A stretch of DNA of 64,000 nt from Obesumbacterium proteus (GCF_001586165.1 NZ_CP014608.1:4216001-4280000); one strand, 5' to 3'; positions 43,793 to 53,176 are shown, counted from the first letter of the stretch. Numbers and translations: made by a program. Notes: generated by a model not told the origin, from the sequence alone.

Positions 43793-45564
43793 ATTAGCGA
43801 CCGGCTTCCTAATTGAAGCGGCCAACGATAGCTTGCTTGGCTATCTGTATTAACCACGGTTAATTCATGGAAAGCATTCACACTGGCAAACAAAGAAAAA
43901 AATCTAGCAAGAACACTACCAAATAGGTACATATCCCCTTCACTAGAAAAGGCAGATTGCTTCATATATAGCGTTGACTGAATACCTCTAACAGGCTGCC
44001 CCTTAATCAACCTATCTACAGGATTAGTTTCTAATCGCTCAATCCCTGACAAACGTCGTTGTGATATTTTAGATGCTTGTTGATCGTTCATTGCTGGAAA
44101 ATCATAATTCCGAATAATTTGTAACAGTGCATCCTTGTTCAGCAAAGACAGATAGTTAAGCGATAAATTTGATACTAACGTCCATTGTAATCCGCCATCC
44201 ATAATCGGCCTAAGGGGCAAAGTAGGATGAGTTATATTTTTAAAGCTAACAAATGGAGGTGTATCACTATAGCTTACGTTAATATCACCAATACCCAGTT
44301 TTGTAGGTATTCGGCGGTTAGAGCATAACAACTCTGCTGATATAGTTTCTTCATCGTCTGTGATTGCCGACTCATCGCCACGAACGAAGGTAATACTATG
44401 TTCTAGTCCATCAAATTTAAGCGCATTGTGAACACCTAAATGATAATAACGCGTTGAACGATCTTTTTCATATTCAGTCTGGTGACGAAAACTTTCAAAT
44501 GGATGATAAATACGTGCAGGTTGAGTTTCATTGCGTTGTTCGTGTCCATGTTTTGTCAGCCACCCTTCTATTTTTTTAACTGAAAATATTTCATAAAACT
44601 CTGGTCGTGAGTGGCTAGCTCGTAATGGATAGCTCACACTCCGCCCATCTAATTGCAAAGGTTCACTATGGTGAGGAAAAAGGTTAACAGCAGGGGCACA
44701 ATGTAGTTTTAAGCTCTCAGAGTGAATTTTTACATCTGCTGGTAACGGCTTATCAAAATTAAAGGATATCTCTATCTTTCTAACTGGTTTTTCTTGAGGT
44801 AGAGAACCGAACCCTCTAAAATCCAAAAACAACAGACTCTCAGGAAAACAAAAATAATCTTGTAAAATCCTATAGCCTGAATATACATTTTTTGGATAAG
44901 GTAAAAGCGCATCTTGGTTATTAAATCCAACAGGAGAAATATCCATATTTGGCAGGGGAAATTCAACGCCATCTAGCAATACGGTCGCAGATTTAAAATG
45001 ATGTAAAAACCATAAATACAATTGTGTTGCACTATGGTCATTATTGCCAAGATACAACCTCATTTTATCTAAATTTATCTTTTCTAAACTAATTTGACCG
45101 AATACATCAAATGACAATACTAACTTTCCATTTTCATTACTGTTATTTGACTGAACACTATTCAGCTCTAATGGCAGGATCCATACGTCCCGACAGGTTG
45201 AGAATTGGCAGGATAATCCATCTATCGCTTTAGCACCTAATAAAACATTTTCTGAAATATAGGCAGCTTCGCTGATCGATTGCTCCTTCGGAGAAAACTG
45301 AACTATTGTCATGCTCGGTACAGAGCGCAAATAGTTAGGCCAAAGCATATTAAGAAGGCCATGAGTCAACTCTGGAAATTCATCTTCAATCTTTTCTCGT
45401 AGGCTCCCAGAGAGGAATGCAAATCCTTCCAGCAAACGCTCAACATCAGGGTCTGTACTTTGCTCGGATAAAAACCGCGTTAATTGCGGCCATATCTGAG
45501 AAAACTCAGCACCTTGATTGCGTAAATACGACAGCTCATCTCTAAAATAATCTTCTAGTTTCAT
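43789..45564 (-). CDS. tssF: T6SS baseplate protein TssF (ImpG/VasA)
   Basis: A 591-residue protein starting with the family signature FRDELSYLRNQGAEFSQIWP (about 6-25), followed by DPDVERLLEGFAFLSG. The C-terminal part has ARFFSLFASVNAFHELTV. TssF is the main baseplate wedge component, homologous to phage T4 gp6. It is 15 bases downstream of tssE and translationally coupled to tssG. Confidence 0.95.
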   Translation of the reverse strand: MKLEDYFRDELSYLRNQGAEFSQIWPQLTRFLSEQSTDPDVERLLEGFAFLSGSLREKIEDEFPELTHGLLNMLWPNYLRSVPSMTIVQFSPKEQSISEAAYISENVLLGAKAIDGLSCQFSTCRDVWILPLELNSVQSNNSNENGKLVLSFDVFGQISLEKINLDKMRLYLGNNDHSATQLYLWFLHHFKSATVLLDGVEFPLPNMDISPVGFNNQDALLPYPKNVYSGYRILQDYFCFPESLLFLDFRGFGSLPQEKPVRKIEISFNFDKPLPADVKIHSESLKLHCAPAVNLFPHHSEPLQLDGRSVSYPLRASHSRPEFYEIFSVKKIEGWLTKHGHEQRNETQPARIYHPFESFRHQTEYEKDRSTRYYHLGVHNALKFDGLEHSITFVRGDESAITDDEETISAELLCSNRRIPTKLGIGDINVSYSDTPPFVSFKNITHPTLPLRPIMDGGLQWTLVSNLSLNYLSLLNKDALLQIIRNYDFPAMNDQQASKISQRRLSGIERLETNPVDRLIKGQPVRGIQSTLYMKQSAFSSEGDMYLFGSVLARFFSLFASVNAFHELTVVNTDSQASYRWPLQLGSRSLI

Positions 45565-45579
45565 ATTTAATTAATTAGT

Positions 45580-46008
45580 TTAGCGCAGCTGATAGCGAGA
45601 ACTATCATCAAGCTGAATATTAAAGTTGACGACACTGTCTATATCTTCGAATTGTATATGTGCCTTGACCCGAAAAAATAATGTTAGGGGATCACTATCC
45701 TTATTAAAGGTGGCAACATCCACTGATTTTACTCTTGGATCAAAGTTCTCAATACATTGTTGAATCGCTTTACAAACTGAAGCTGATATATCGACAGAGC
45801 TTCCTGTTGCATCATTAAAATCGACAACACCTAATTCGGGACTACTTTGGCAGCATCCAGGGCGTGAATTCAACACGTCGTTAAGGTTTTGTTTCAGCGA
45901 CGTAAGTAGGTCACTGGACTTGTCCAGTGACCCTATCGATGCACCTTCATCAATACGCCCAAACAAGCTACACGCCCGAGTTCTTTGCCAAGGGGTGAGT
46001 GCAGGCAT
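45580..46008 (-). CDS. tssE: T6SS baseplate protein TssE (gp25-like)
   Basis: A 142-residue protein with the gp25-like fold. Seen are SLKQNLNDVLNSRPGCCQSSPELGVVDF in the N-terminal half and the FDPRVKSVDV and LFFRVKAHI segments. It belongs to the wedge and starts sheath polymerisation, as gp25 does in T4. It lies 4 bases after the tssC stop. The cysteine-rich GCCQSS is a small oddity without known meaning. Confidence 0.94.
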   Translation of the reverse strand: MPALTPWQRTRACSLFGRIDEGASIGSLDKSSDLLTSLKQNLNDVLNSRPGCCQSSPELGVVDFNDATGSSVDISASVCKAIQQCIENFDPRVKSVDVATFNKDSDPLTLFFRVKAHIQFEDIDSVVNFNIQLDDSSRYQLR

Positions 46009-46012
46009 GCAT

Positions 46013-47497
46013 CTATTCCTTATCTAAGCGACCAACCAGTGATAACTCAAAACTTGCGCCCATATATTTAAAATGCGGGCGTACAGACATTGAAACTTGA
46101 TACCAACCCGGATCGCCATCCACATCGCTAACAGTAATTGATGCTCCACGTAATGGACGGCGGCTGCGAACTTCAGACGGTGGGTTTTCTTGATCGGCCA
46201 CAAATTGGCGGATCCATTGGTTGAGTTCTCGCTGTAAATCCTGTCTCTCTTTCCACGCCCCTAGCTGTTCTCTCTGTAGAACCTTAATATAATGAGCTAA
46301 GCGGTTCACGATGAACATATAAGGAAGTTGAGTACCTAATTTGTAATTAGTCTCTTGAATTTTCCCTTCGCGAGTAGGTGGGAAAATTTTACATTTCTGT
46401 ATTGAGTTAGCAGAGAAGAAAGCAGCGTTATCACTACCTTTACGCATAGTTAAAGTGATAAAACCTTCTTCAGCAAGTTCATACTCTCGACGATCGGTAA
46501 TCAAGACCTCGGTTGGTATCTTTGCTTGCAACTGCCCAAGAGAGTCATAAATATGCACAGGAAGATCATTAACGCTACCACCACTTTGAGGCCCAATAAT
46601 GTTCGGGCACCAACGGTATTTAGCAAAACTATCCGTGATGTTAGAAGCAAGTAAGTATGCAGTATTTCCCCACAGATAGTGCTCGTGGTCTGCATTTACA
46701 TCCTCTTGATAATCAAATGACTTAACTGGATTTTCATTGCGATCATACGGTAGACGAAGTAAGAATCGTGGCGCAGTTAATCCAATATAACGCGCATCTT
46801 CCGTTTCTCTTAACGCTCGCCATTTTACATAAGCGGGCCCTTCAAAGACGGCTTTTAACTCTTTGATTGCAGACAATTCAGTGAAGCTATTCAATCCAAA
46901 GAATGATGGTGATACTGAAGATAAAAATGGAGCATGGGCCATAGCGCCCACAGAGCTAACATACTGCAACAGCTTCATATCTGCTGAACTTTGGTTAAAC
47001 TCATAGCTACCAATGACGGAAGCAATTGGCTCACCGCCAAACTGTCCATAACCACTCGCATAAACATGTTTATAGAAACCAGATTGAGAGATTTCAGGTG
47101 AATACTCGAAATCATCTAAAAGCTCACTTTTGGTGGCATGCAAGACATGAATTTTAATATTTTCTTTAAAATCAGTACGATCAACGAGTAGCTTTAAAGA
47201 ACGCCATGATGATTCCAGCTCTTTAAACCGGGAGCTATGCAAAACCTCATCCATTTGCTTACTGAGTTTGCTATCTAGCTCAGCAATCATGCGGTCTACC
47301 AAAAGTTTATTGATAGGTTCGTTATTGCTACCACTTTCTAAAATATTGCTAATAAATGCTGAAACCCCTTGTTTTGCAATATCATAGGCATCATCACCGG
47401 GGGAAAGACGAGTCTGAGCCATTATTTCATTTAGTAATGAAGGTGAATACTCACGTTCTTCAACGCCGTATCCTTCTAATTCTGTTTCTGATGACAT
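46013..47497 (-). CDS. tssC: T6SS sheath large subunit TssC (VipB/ImpC)
   Basis: A 494-residue sheath subunit that forms the contractile sheath with TssB. Typical segments are LNEIMAQTRLSPGDDAYDIA near the N-terminus, ELESSWRSLKLLVDRTDF around residue 95, and the C-terminal RRPLRGASITVSDVDGDPGWYQVSMSVRPHFKYMGASFELSLVGRL. It is 56 bases downstream of tssB and on the same transcript. Confidence 0.98.
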   Translation of the reverse strand: MSSETELEGYGVEEREYSPSLLNEIMAQTRLSPGDDAYDIAKQGVSAFISNILESGSNNEPINKLLVDRMIAELDSKLSKQMDEVLHSSRFKELESSWRSLKLLVDRTDFKENIKIHVLHATKSELLDDFEYSPEISQSGFYKHVYASGYGQFGGEPIASVIGSYEFNQSSADMKLLQYVSSVGAMAHAPFLSSVSPSFFGLNSFTELSAIKELKAVFEGPAYVKWRALRETEDARYIGLTAPRFLLRLPYDRNENPVKSFDYQEDVNADHEHYLWGNTAYLLASNITDSFAKYRWCPNIIGPQSGGSVNDLPVHIYDSLGQLQAKIPTEVLITDRREYELAEEGFITLTMRKGSDNAAFFSANSIQKCKIFPPTREGKIQETNYKLGTQLPYMFIVNRLAHYIKVLQREQLGAWKERQDLQRELNQWIRQFVADQENPPSEVRSRRPLRGASITVSDVDGDPGWYQVSMSVRPHFKYMGASFELSLVGRLDKE

Positions 47498-47553
47498 TGG
47501 GTTAATTCCTTTTTTACACTCAAAACATTCTCAGAACAAATAACACAGCAATG

Positions 47554-48063
47554 TTATTTAGATTCACCAGTAGCAATAGACATATTTAGTTCGCTTAACA
47601 ACTGGTCTCTTAACGATTCATCAGACAATAACGATTGCAAGCGAGAGCGAAATGCCGGAATATTTCCTAATGGTCCTTTTAAGGCGACCAGAGCTTCTCT
47701 GAGTTCTAAAAGCTTATTTAATTCAGGAACCTGACGAGCAACACGGTCGGGAGTAAAATCAACCATTGATTCGAAGTTTAGGCGTATACGTAGATCGTCT
47801 TTAGCATCATCTTCTAGACGATTGGGTACATCCATATCTAGCTGTATGTCAGCCTCTTTCATTACCGATGAGAAATTATACTTATCGATAGATACTGCTG
47901 GCCTCTCTTCAATTGAAGCATCTTCAGTTGTCCCTTTTAAGTCACCAATAACAAGTAGATTTAAGGGTAATTCAACCTCATCATGCTGCTCTCCCGTAGA
48001 GGGAACATACTTTATGTTAATACGTTCCTTAGGGGCGACACTACCTTCTGATTTTTTATTCAT
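47554..48063 (-). CDS. tssB: T6SS sheath small subunit TssB (VipA/ImpB)
   Basis: A 169-residue sheath subunit. It shows APKERINIKYVPSTGEQHDEVELPLNLLVIGDL at the N-terminus and LRIRLNFESMVDFTPDRVARQVPELNKLLELREAL in the middle, both diagnostic. It is the first gene of the main T6SS operon and follows the 421-base AT-rich promoter region. Confidence 0.97.
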   Translation of the reverse strand: MNKKSEGSVAPKERINIKYVPSTGEQHDEVELPLNLLVIGDLKGTTEDASIEERPAVSIDKYNFSSVMKEADIQLDMDVPNRLEDDAKDDLRIRLNFESMVDFTPDRVARQVPELNKLLELREALVALKGPLGNIPAFRSRLQSLLSDESLRDQLLSELNMSIATGESK

Positions 48064-48107
48064 ATAATAATCCGATTAGTCAGTGACAAAAAATAAAACT
48101 AAAAACG

Positions 48108-48126
48108 GATTGCTTGACTAGCAATC
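48108..48126. promoter_or_regulatory. Palindrome GATTGCT-TGACT-AGCAATC upstream of tssB
   Basis: A perfect inverted repeat with 7-bp arms around a 5-base centre, 45 bases upstream of the tssB ATG. Size and place fit an operator for a dimeric regulator or a hairpin in the leader. The binding protein is unknown. Confidence 0.45.
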
Positions 48127-48436
48127 TATGCAATAAGTTTTATATCACTTTTAATTGATAATTATAATTTCGAAAAATTTATTTATTTATTCAATACAAT
48201 TAAAGCAAGTTACATAAATACAGCTACTGAATGCTAAGTGTATTTTAATTCAGAGTAGCGAAAACATAACAATTACTCATACTTAATGCTAGAAAATAAG
48301 GTGTCTATAATTAATCAGGCATAACAAGAGGAAGTTTAAGAATTATAAATATCCCGCTAGCCGCGTGGGTAGACAGGTTTTAAATAATGATGGGAGGGAG
48401 ATAGAGAAATAAACAATTATTAGAAAATGTCTACGC

Positions 48437-48473
48437 GGGATAATCGCATAGCGTCTCCGCTCTGCGATATCCC
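48437..48473 (-). terminator. Possible terminator hairpin after pgpA
   Basis: GGGATAATCGCA (48437-48448) pairs with TGCGATATCCC (48463-48473) with one bulged base. It begins 12 bases after the pgpA stop. A T-run is weak on the leftward strand, so this is tentative. Confidence 0.45.
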
Positions 48474-48484
48474 ACAAGAATGCA

Positions 48485-49015
48485 TCAGCCAAATAGCGCT
48501 ATCGGCCAATGATGGCCAATCACATAGATAATCACCGCGGAGAGGACGCCCGCCACGATATCATCCACCATGATCCCCATTCCACCGTGAACATTGCGGT
48601 CGAACCAGCGAATGGGCCACGGCTTCCACATATCCAACACACGGAAAACAAGAAAACCGCCTAGTACCCATTGCCAACTATTGACCGGTAGCGCCATCAG
48701 CGTGATCCACATGCCAACAAATTCGTCCCACACAATACTGCCGTGGTCGTGCGTTTTCATGTCCTTCGCCGTGCGATGGCAGATATAAACCCCAATGCAA
48801 ATGCTAAACATCACGACCAGCGAGTAAAGCTGCCACGGAAGCTGGATTAACAATAGCCAAAAGGGGATAGAAGCAATAGAACCCATGGTGCCGGGCATAA
48901 TCGGGCTCAAGCCGCTGCCGAACCCCGTGGCCAGCAAATGCCATGGGTTTTTCATGCGCAGGCGCGCTTTCGCAGCCTGGCTGTCGTACTTGCTAATCTT
49001 TACCAAAATGGTCAA
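48485..49015 (-). CDS. pgpA: Phosphatidylglycerophosphatase A
   Basis: Removes phosphate from phosphatidylglycerophosphate to make phosphatidylglycerol in the inner membrane. It has 176 residues against 172 in E. coli, with GFGSGLSPIMPGTMGSIASIPFW (about 31-53), DHGSIVWDEFVGMWITL and the second acidic motif HGGMGIMVDDIVAGV. Its first codons overlap thiL by 23 bases, as in E. coli. Its 3' side marks the right edge of the T6SS island. Confidence 0.97.
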   Translation of the reverse strand: MTILVKISKYDSQAAKARLRMKNPWHLLATGFGSGLSPIMPGTMGSIASIPFWLLLIQLPWQLYSLVVMFSICIGVYICHRTAKDMKTHDHGSIVWDEFVGMWITLMALPVNSWQWVLGGFLVFRVLDMWKPWPIRWFDRNVHGGMGIMVDDIVAGVLSAVIIYVIGHHWPIALFG

Positions 49016-49970
49016 ACCCTTGAAGATCTAATTCCACCTGAACGTTACCACGCCAGAACCGCATACCATCAGCCGCAGGGGCAATTTGTCCAATGCAGGT
49101 AAAATCAGCACCCAGCAAGCCTAGTGCGACATCCAATGCACCACGATGCAACTCAGGAACGGTGAAGCACAGCTCGTAATCTTCGCCGCCGGACAACGCC
49201 CACCGCAGTGCCTGTTCCGGTGTTGTATTATTCGTTAAGCTCGCTGACATCGGCAAATCGTCTAGGTACAGATTAGCACCACAATCGCTAGCTTTCAGAA
49301 TATGCCCCAAGTCTGAGACGACACCATCAGAAATATCAATCGCCGAGCTGGCAAGATCTCTCAATGCTTGTCCTTGTAACACGCGCGGATGGGGTCGCAG
49401 ATGGCGATGAATTAGCGCATTGCGTTCTTCATTGTCCTCGACCGAAAGCCGATCCTGCAAAATAGCCAATCCAGCGGCGCTGTCTCCTAGCGTACCAGTA
49501 ACATAAATCCAATCACCGATACGGGCACCGCTGCGCAGTAATGCACGCCCAGCAGGTACTAAGCCATTAATGGTGTAGGTGATGCTTAACGGGCCACGAG
49601 TGGTGTCACCGCCAATTAGCTGCATACCGTAATAATCAAGCTGTTCGAATAAACTATCGCTAAAACGGGCAAGCCACGGCTCATTGATTTCAGGGAGCGT
49701 CAGTGCCAAAGAAACCCAAGCAGGGTCAGCGCCCATTGCTGCTAAATCGCTTAAGTTTACAGCTAAGGATTTATAGCCTAAATCGGCGGGATCGATATCA
49801 GGTAAGAAATGGATGCCAGATACGAGGGTATCAGTACTGATTGCAATCAGCTGTTTTTCAGAAACAGAAAGCAGCGCACAGTCATCACCAATACCCTGCT
49901 TTACATCCCGACGAGCCGTCCGATGACGGTTAAAGTAGCGGGCAATAACATCAAATTCGCCGCATGCCAT
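48993..49970 (-). CDS. thiL: Thiamine-monophosphate kinase
   Basis: Phosphorylates thiamine monophosphate to the active cofactor thiamine diphosphate. It is 325 residues, as in E. coli. The AIR-synthase-like fold shows GIGDDCALL near residue 26, LVSGIHFLPD, LAAMGADPAWVSLALTLP, GGDTTRGPLSITYTI and SGGEDYELCFTVP. It follows nusB after a strong terminator and overlaps pgpA. Confidence 0.97.
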   Translation of the reverse strand: MACGEFDVIARYFNRHRTARRDVKQGIGDDCALLSVSEKQLIAISTDTLVSGIHFLPDIDPADLGYKSLAVNLSDLAAMGADPAWVSLALTLPEINEPWLARFSDSLFEQLDYYGMQLIGGDTTRGPLSITYTINGLVPAGRALLRSGARIGDWIYVTGTLGDSAAGLAILQDRLSVEDNEERNALIHRHLRPHPRVLQGQALRDLASSAIDISDGVVSDLGHILKASDCGANLYLDDLPMSASLTNNTTPEQALRWALSGGEDYELCFTVPELHRGALDVALGLLGADFTCIGQIAPAADGMRFWRGNVQVELDLQGFDHFGKD

Positions 49971-50033
49971 AACACATTTCCTGATTGGTTTAATGGGACT
50001 ACTCTTCTGGATTTACCTAATTTTGCCCAACAA

Positions 50034-50055
50034 AAAGGCCGGAGAACCGGCCTTT
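50034..50055 (-). terminator. Rho-independent terminator between nusB and thiL
   Basis: A perfect 9-bp stem AAAGGCCGG/CCGGCCTTT with loop AGAA. Read leftward it is followed by TTTTTG. It lies 55 bases after the nusB stop and should reduce read-through into thiL. Confidence 0.85.
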
Positions 50056-50109
50056 GGGGGTAAACGAAATGGCCCGAGGGCTTCCGTCAGGTAAACCTGA
50101 ACAGCAATC

Positions 50110-50529
50110 TTATCTTTTAGATTTGCGAATCGTTGGAGCAACTTTATCCAGCACGCCGTTGACAAACTTATGGCTATCTTCAGCACCAAAAGTTTTTGCC
50201 AGCTCAATACCTTCGTTAATTGCAACTTTGTAAGGAACGTCTTCGCGCTTGCTCAGTTCAAACAGAGAAATACGCAGAACCGCTCTCTCAACCTGCCCCA
50301 ATTCTTCCAACTGACGAGATAATACTGGTGCCATCAGGCCGTCCAGATATTCTGCGTTAGTGGCGACGCCAGACAATAGCTCACGGAAGTAGCTAATATC
50401 GACATCTTTGACGTCCTGCTCTGACAAGAACTGATATTCAACATCAGCAATGTCGTTTTTGGATATCTGCCAAGAATAAAGTGCTTGAACAGCACATTCA
50501 CGGGCGCGGCGGCGAGCAGCAGGTTTCAC
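50110..50529 (-). CDS. nusB: Transcription antitermination factor NusB
   Basis: A 139-residue all-helical protein that, with NusE (S10), binds boxA RNA in rRNA operons and lambda nut sites. The family start ARRRARECAVQALYSWQISKND and the C-terminal EDVPYKVAINEGIELAKTFGAEDSHKFVNGVLDKVA are present. It follows ribH by 20 bases as in E. coli. Confidence 0.98.
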   Translation of the reverse strand: MKPAARRRARECAVQALYSWQISKNDIADVEYQFLSEQDVKDVDISYFRELLSGVATNAEYLDGLMAPVLSRQLEELGQVERAVLRISLFELSKREDVPYKVAINEGIELAKTFGAEDSHKFVNGVLDKVAPTIRKSKR

Positions 50530-50549
50530 GGAATTCCCCTTACTAAAAA

Positions 50550-51020
50550 TCAGGCTTTAATTGCTTTAAGAACATTGATCATTTCGAGAGCGGTCAGGGC
50601 AGCTTCTGCGCCTTTATTACCCGCTTTAGTCCCAGCACGTTCAATGGCTTGTTCGATACTTTCGGTAGTCAGTACACCAAATGCAACAGGCACAACGCTG
50701 TTCATGGCTACACTTGCCAGACCAGAGCTGCATTCTCCTGCAACAAATTCAAAGTGGGCAGTACCGCCACGGATTACGGTTCCCAAAGCGACAACCGCAT
50801 CATAGCGGTTAGTGTCGGTCAGTGCGCGAACGGCCAATGGCAGTTCATAAGCGCCAGGAACCCAAACTACAGTGATATTGTCATCAGAAACCTGGCCAAT
50901 ACGTTTCAGGGCATCAATTGCGCCTTCCAGCAAGCTGTCGTTAATGAAATTGTTAAAACGCGCAATAGCGATAGCAACACGAGCCTGTGGAGCAGCAACA
51001 ACGCCTTCAATCGTTTTCAT
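50550..51020 (-). CDS. ribH: 6,7-dimethyl-8-ribityllumazine synthase
   Basis: Condenses 5-amino-6-ribitylaminouracil with 3,4-dihydroxybutanone phosphate, the penultimate step of riboflavin synthesis. It has 156 residues, as E. coli RibE/RibH, and forms 60-subunit shells. The motifs RFNNFINDSLLEGAIDALKRIG, VPGAYELPLAVRAL and GTVIRGGTAHFEFVAGECSSGL are intact. It lies between ribD and nusB. No FMN riboswitch is seen in the 170 bases upstream. Confidence 0.98.
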   Translation of the reverse strand: MKTIEGVVAAPQARVAIAIARFNNFINDSLLEGAIDALKRIGQVSDDNITVVWVPGAYELPLAVRALTDTNRYDAVVALGTVIRGGTAHFEFVAGECSSGLASVAMNSVVPVAFGVLTTESIEQAIERAGTKAGNKGAEAALTALEMINVLKAIKA

Positions 51021-51190
51021 ACAGTTTCCTTAAAATCTTTATGTTCAATACCCCTACTCCTCTTCAGAGCGAATAGGGGGGCGGATTCTACCACATTCTT
51101 TCGTCCCCTGCTCAGGTGCATTTCGCTAACTTGTCGCAGGTGATGAGATGAAACAAAAATAAAGCAGCAAAAACAACGCTCAGAGCATGA

Positions 51191-52315
51191 TTAATATGCG
51201 TTACGTAGCACAACACGTAAATCAGAGCCTACGGGCATCACTTCGCTAAATACAAACTGGGGCGCATCTGCCAGTTCCGTCAAACCGGGCAATACACACA
51301 AACCACGGGCGCTATCGCCCAGCAGTTTTGGTGCAATATAAACAATCAGCTCATCGACTAAACCGGCCTGTAGCAAAGCACCCGCCAAGGATGCTCCAGC
51401 CTCCACCCATACTGAGTTAACCTGTTGTTTGCCCAGCTGCATCATTAACACAACCAGATCCAGCCCTTGACCGTACTGCGGAATAGAAAGCTGTTTAACG
51501 CCTTCTGGCCACACCTGTTCATCAGGATGAATTCTTGCCAGCAGCGTTTCACCCAGCTGTGAGACAATTTTATGTGCTGGCGTAACGCGGTTTTGGCTAT
51601 CAACAATAACGCGGAGCGGTTGACGAAGATGCTCTTTCGGATAAGCCTGCTGGGTCGTTGTGTCTAATTCATCCCAGCGCACGGTAAGTGAGGGGTCGTC
51701 AGCCAGCACCGTAGCGCTAGAGCTCAATATCGCAGAGCTCTGTGCCCGATAACGCTGCACGTCTTGTCGTGCTGCCGCCGACGTGATCCACTGACTTTCA
51801 CCTGATGCCATCGCGGTTTTACCATCTAACGATGCCGCCATCTTCAGTTGCACAAAGGGGAAACCCGTCCGCATGCGTTTGAGAAAACCGCGATTGACGG
51901 CTTCAGCTTCATTCATCATCAGGCCGTGGCTGACGTCAATACCGGCTTGTTGCAGCTTGAATAACCCGCGACCTGCAACGTTGGGATTCGGATCCTGCAT
52001 TGCGGCCACCACTCGGCTGACGCCCGCAGCAACTAGCGCATCAGCACAAGGAGGCGTGCGTCCATGGTGGCTGCAGGGTTCAAGGGTTACGTAGGCCGTT
52101 GCGCCACACGCTTTATCTCCTGCCATGCGTAACGCATGAACCTCAGCGTGAGGCTCACCGGCGCGCAGATGATACCCTTCCCCCACAATCTCATTGTTCA
52201 GGACAATTACGCAGCCGACATTAGGGTTTGGCGTGGTCGTGAAACGCCCACGACGTGCTAGCTCAAAGGCTCTCGCCATGTAAAATTCGTCGCCACGCTG
52301 CTGATCTTGCTGCAT
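51191..52315 (-). CDS. ribD: Riboflavin biosynthesis deaminase/reductase RibD
   Basis: Bifunctional enzyme. The N-terminal deaminase (about 1-145) has the zinc site HAEVHALRMAG and PCSHHGRTPPC. The C-terminal NADPH-dependent reductase (about 150-370) has RPLRVIVDSQNRV and VWVEAGASLAGALL. It carries out the second and third steps from GTP to riboflavin. It has 374 residues (E. coli 367). It follows nrdR and precedes ribH. Confidence 0.96.
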   Translation of the reverse strand: MQQDQQRGDEFYMARAFELARRGRFTTTPNPNVGCVIVLNNEIVGEGYHLRAGEPHAEVHALRMAGDKACGATAYVTLEPCSHHGRTPPCADALVAAGVSRVVAAMQDPNPNVAGRGLFKLQQAGIDVSHGLMMNEAEAVNRGFLKRMRTGFPFVQLKMAASLDGKTAMASGESQWITSAAARQDVQRYRAQSSAILSSSATVLADDPSLTVRWDELDTTTQQAYPKEHLRQPLRVIVDSQNRVTPAHKIVSQLGETLLARIHPDEQVWPEGVKQLSIPQYGQGLDLVVLMMQLGKQQVNSVWVEAGASLAGALLQAGLVDELIVYIAPKLLGDSARGLCVLPGLTELADAPQFVFSEVMPVGSDLRVVLRNAY

Positions 52316-52374
52316 AAATATCGTCCAGAAATGAAATAAAACGCTAAGCTGGTACTCTCAAATACTGAAATAGC

Positions 52375-52824
52375 CTAGTCCTGTAGTTTCGCGATCTCTT
52401 CGCCAAACTCTCGGATGTCTTCAAAGCTGCGATATACGGAAGCAAAGCGAATGTAGGCGACTTTATCGAGTTTTTTCAGCGCATCCATGACGAGGTTACC
52501 CACCATTTTAGTAGGAACTTCGCGCTCACCGGTGGCACGTAACTGAGATTTAATATGGCTGATCGCCATTTCAACGTCATCTGAGTTTACAGGGCGTTTT
52601 TCTAATGCTTTTAAGATGCCACTGCGTAACTTATCTTCGTTAAACGGTTCTCGAACGTCATTACTTTTGATAACGCGCGGCATCACCAGTTCAGCAACCT
52701 CAAAGGTCGTGAAACGTTCGTTACAAACCAGACACTGGCGGCGGCGGCGCACTTGAGTACCATCACCAACCAAGCGGGAATCAATGACTTTGGTATCAAC
52801 GGCGGAACAAAATGGGCAATGCAT
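52375..52824 (-). CDS. nrdR: Transcriptional repressor NrdR
   Basis: Repressor of ribonucleotide reductase operons that senses ATP/dATP. It has 149 residues, identical in length to E. coli NrdR. It starts at MHCPFCSAVDTKVIDSRL with a zinc ribbon (CPFC and CLVC), followed by an ATP-cone (about 48-138, VIKSNDVREPFNEDKLRSGI). The frame stays open for 39 codons upstream, but the ATG at 52824 gives the family N-terminus. Confidence 0.97.
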   Translation of the reverse strand: MHCPFCSAVDTKVIDSRLVGDGTQVRRRRQCLVCNERFTTFEVAELVMPRVIKSNDVREPFNEDKLRSGILKALEKRPVNSDDVEMAISHIKSQLRATGEREVPTKMVGNLVMDALKKLDKVAYIRFASVYRSFEDIREFGEEIAKLQD

Positions 52825-53176
52825 AGCTCTTCCTGAAAGGCCTGAGATAGCACTAGTGTACCCCGAAGTGACATAACAACAAAAGGAAGTCAGTTTACCA
52901 ATTATGCGGTAAATGACACATTTCCATTGAACATTGGCCAATGAGAGCTGTTTTCTGCGTTTTCTACACGATTTGCTTTAGCGCTAATCGTTCTAGCGTT
53001 TCAAGTAAGTGAATCCTGAGGCGCTTACTCAGGTCAGCAAGTGCGGCCAACAAAAATACAGCTTCCAGTATGATGGGTATATACTTATTGATATCGGAAA
53101 CAAAGCAATTAGCATGTGACATTCAGAGCAAAGGCGATTAATCTTTTATCTATGTCCATAATAAATCGAGCGATCT

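Larger units (their letters stand above)
48064..48484. other. AT-rich promoter region of the T6SS operon and 3' region of pgpA
   Basis: No gene is seen. The part next to tssB is very AT-rich and holds a 19-base palindrome. The part next to pgpA holds several inverted repeats. I searched by eye for the GG-N10-GC spacing of a sigma-54 promoter reading toward tssB and found none. No clear sigma-70 promoter could be fixed either. Confidence 0.5.

Noticed and set aside
51021..51190. Possible FMN riboswitch upstream of ribH
   Set aside because: The conserved RFN core sequences and multi-helix layout are not seen; only a short CCCCTA/TAGGGG stem is present.
52375..52941. Longer NrdR of 188 residues
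   Set aside because: The extra 39 residues have no family match; the ATG at 52824 gives the standard 149-residue protein.
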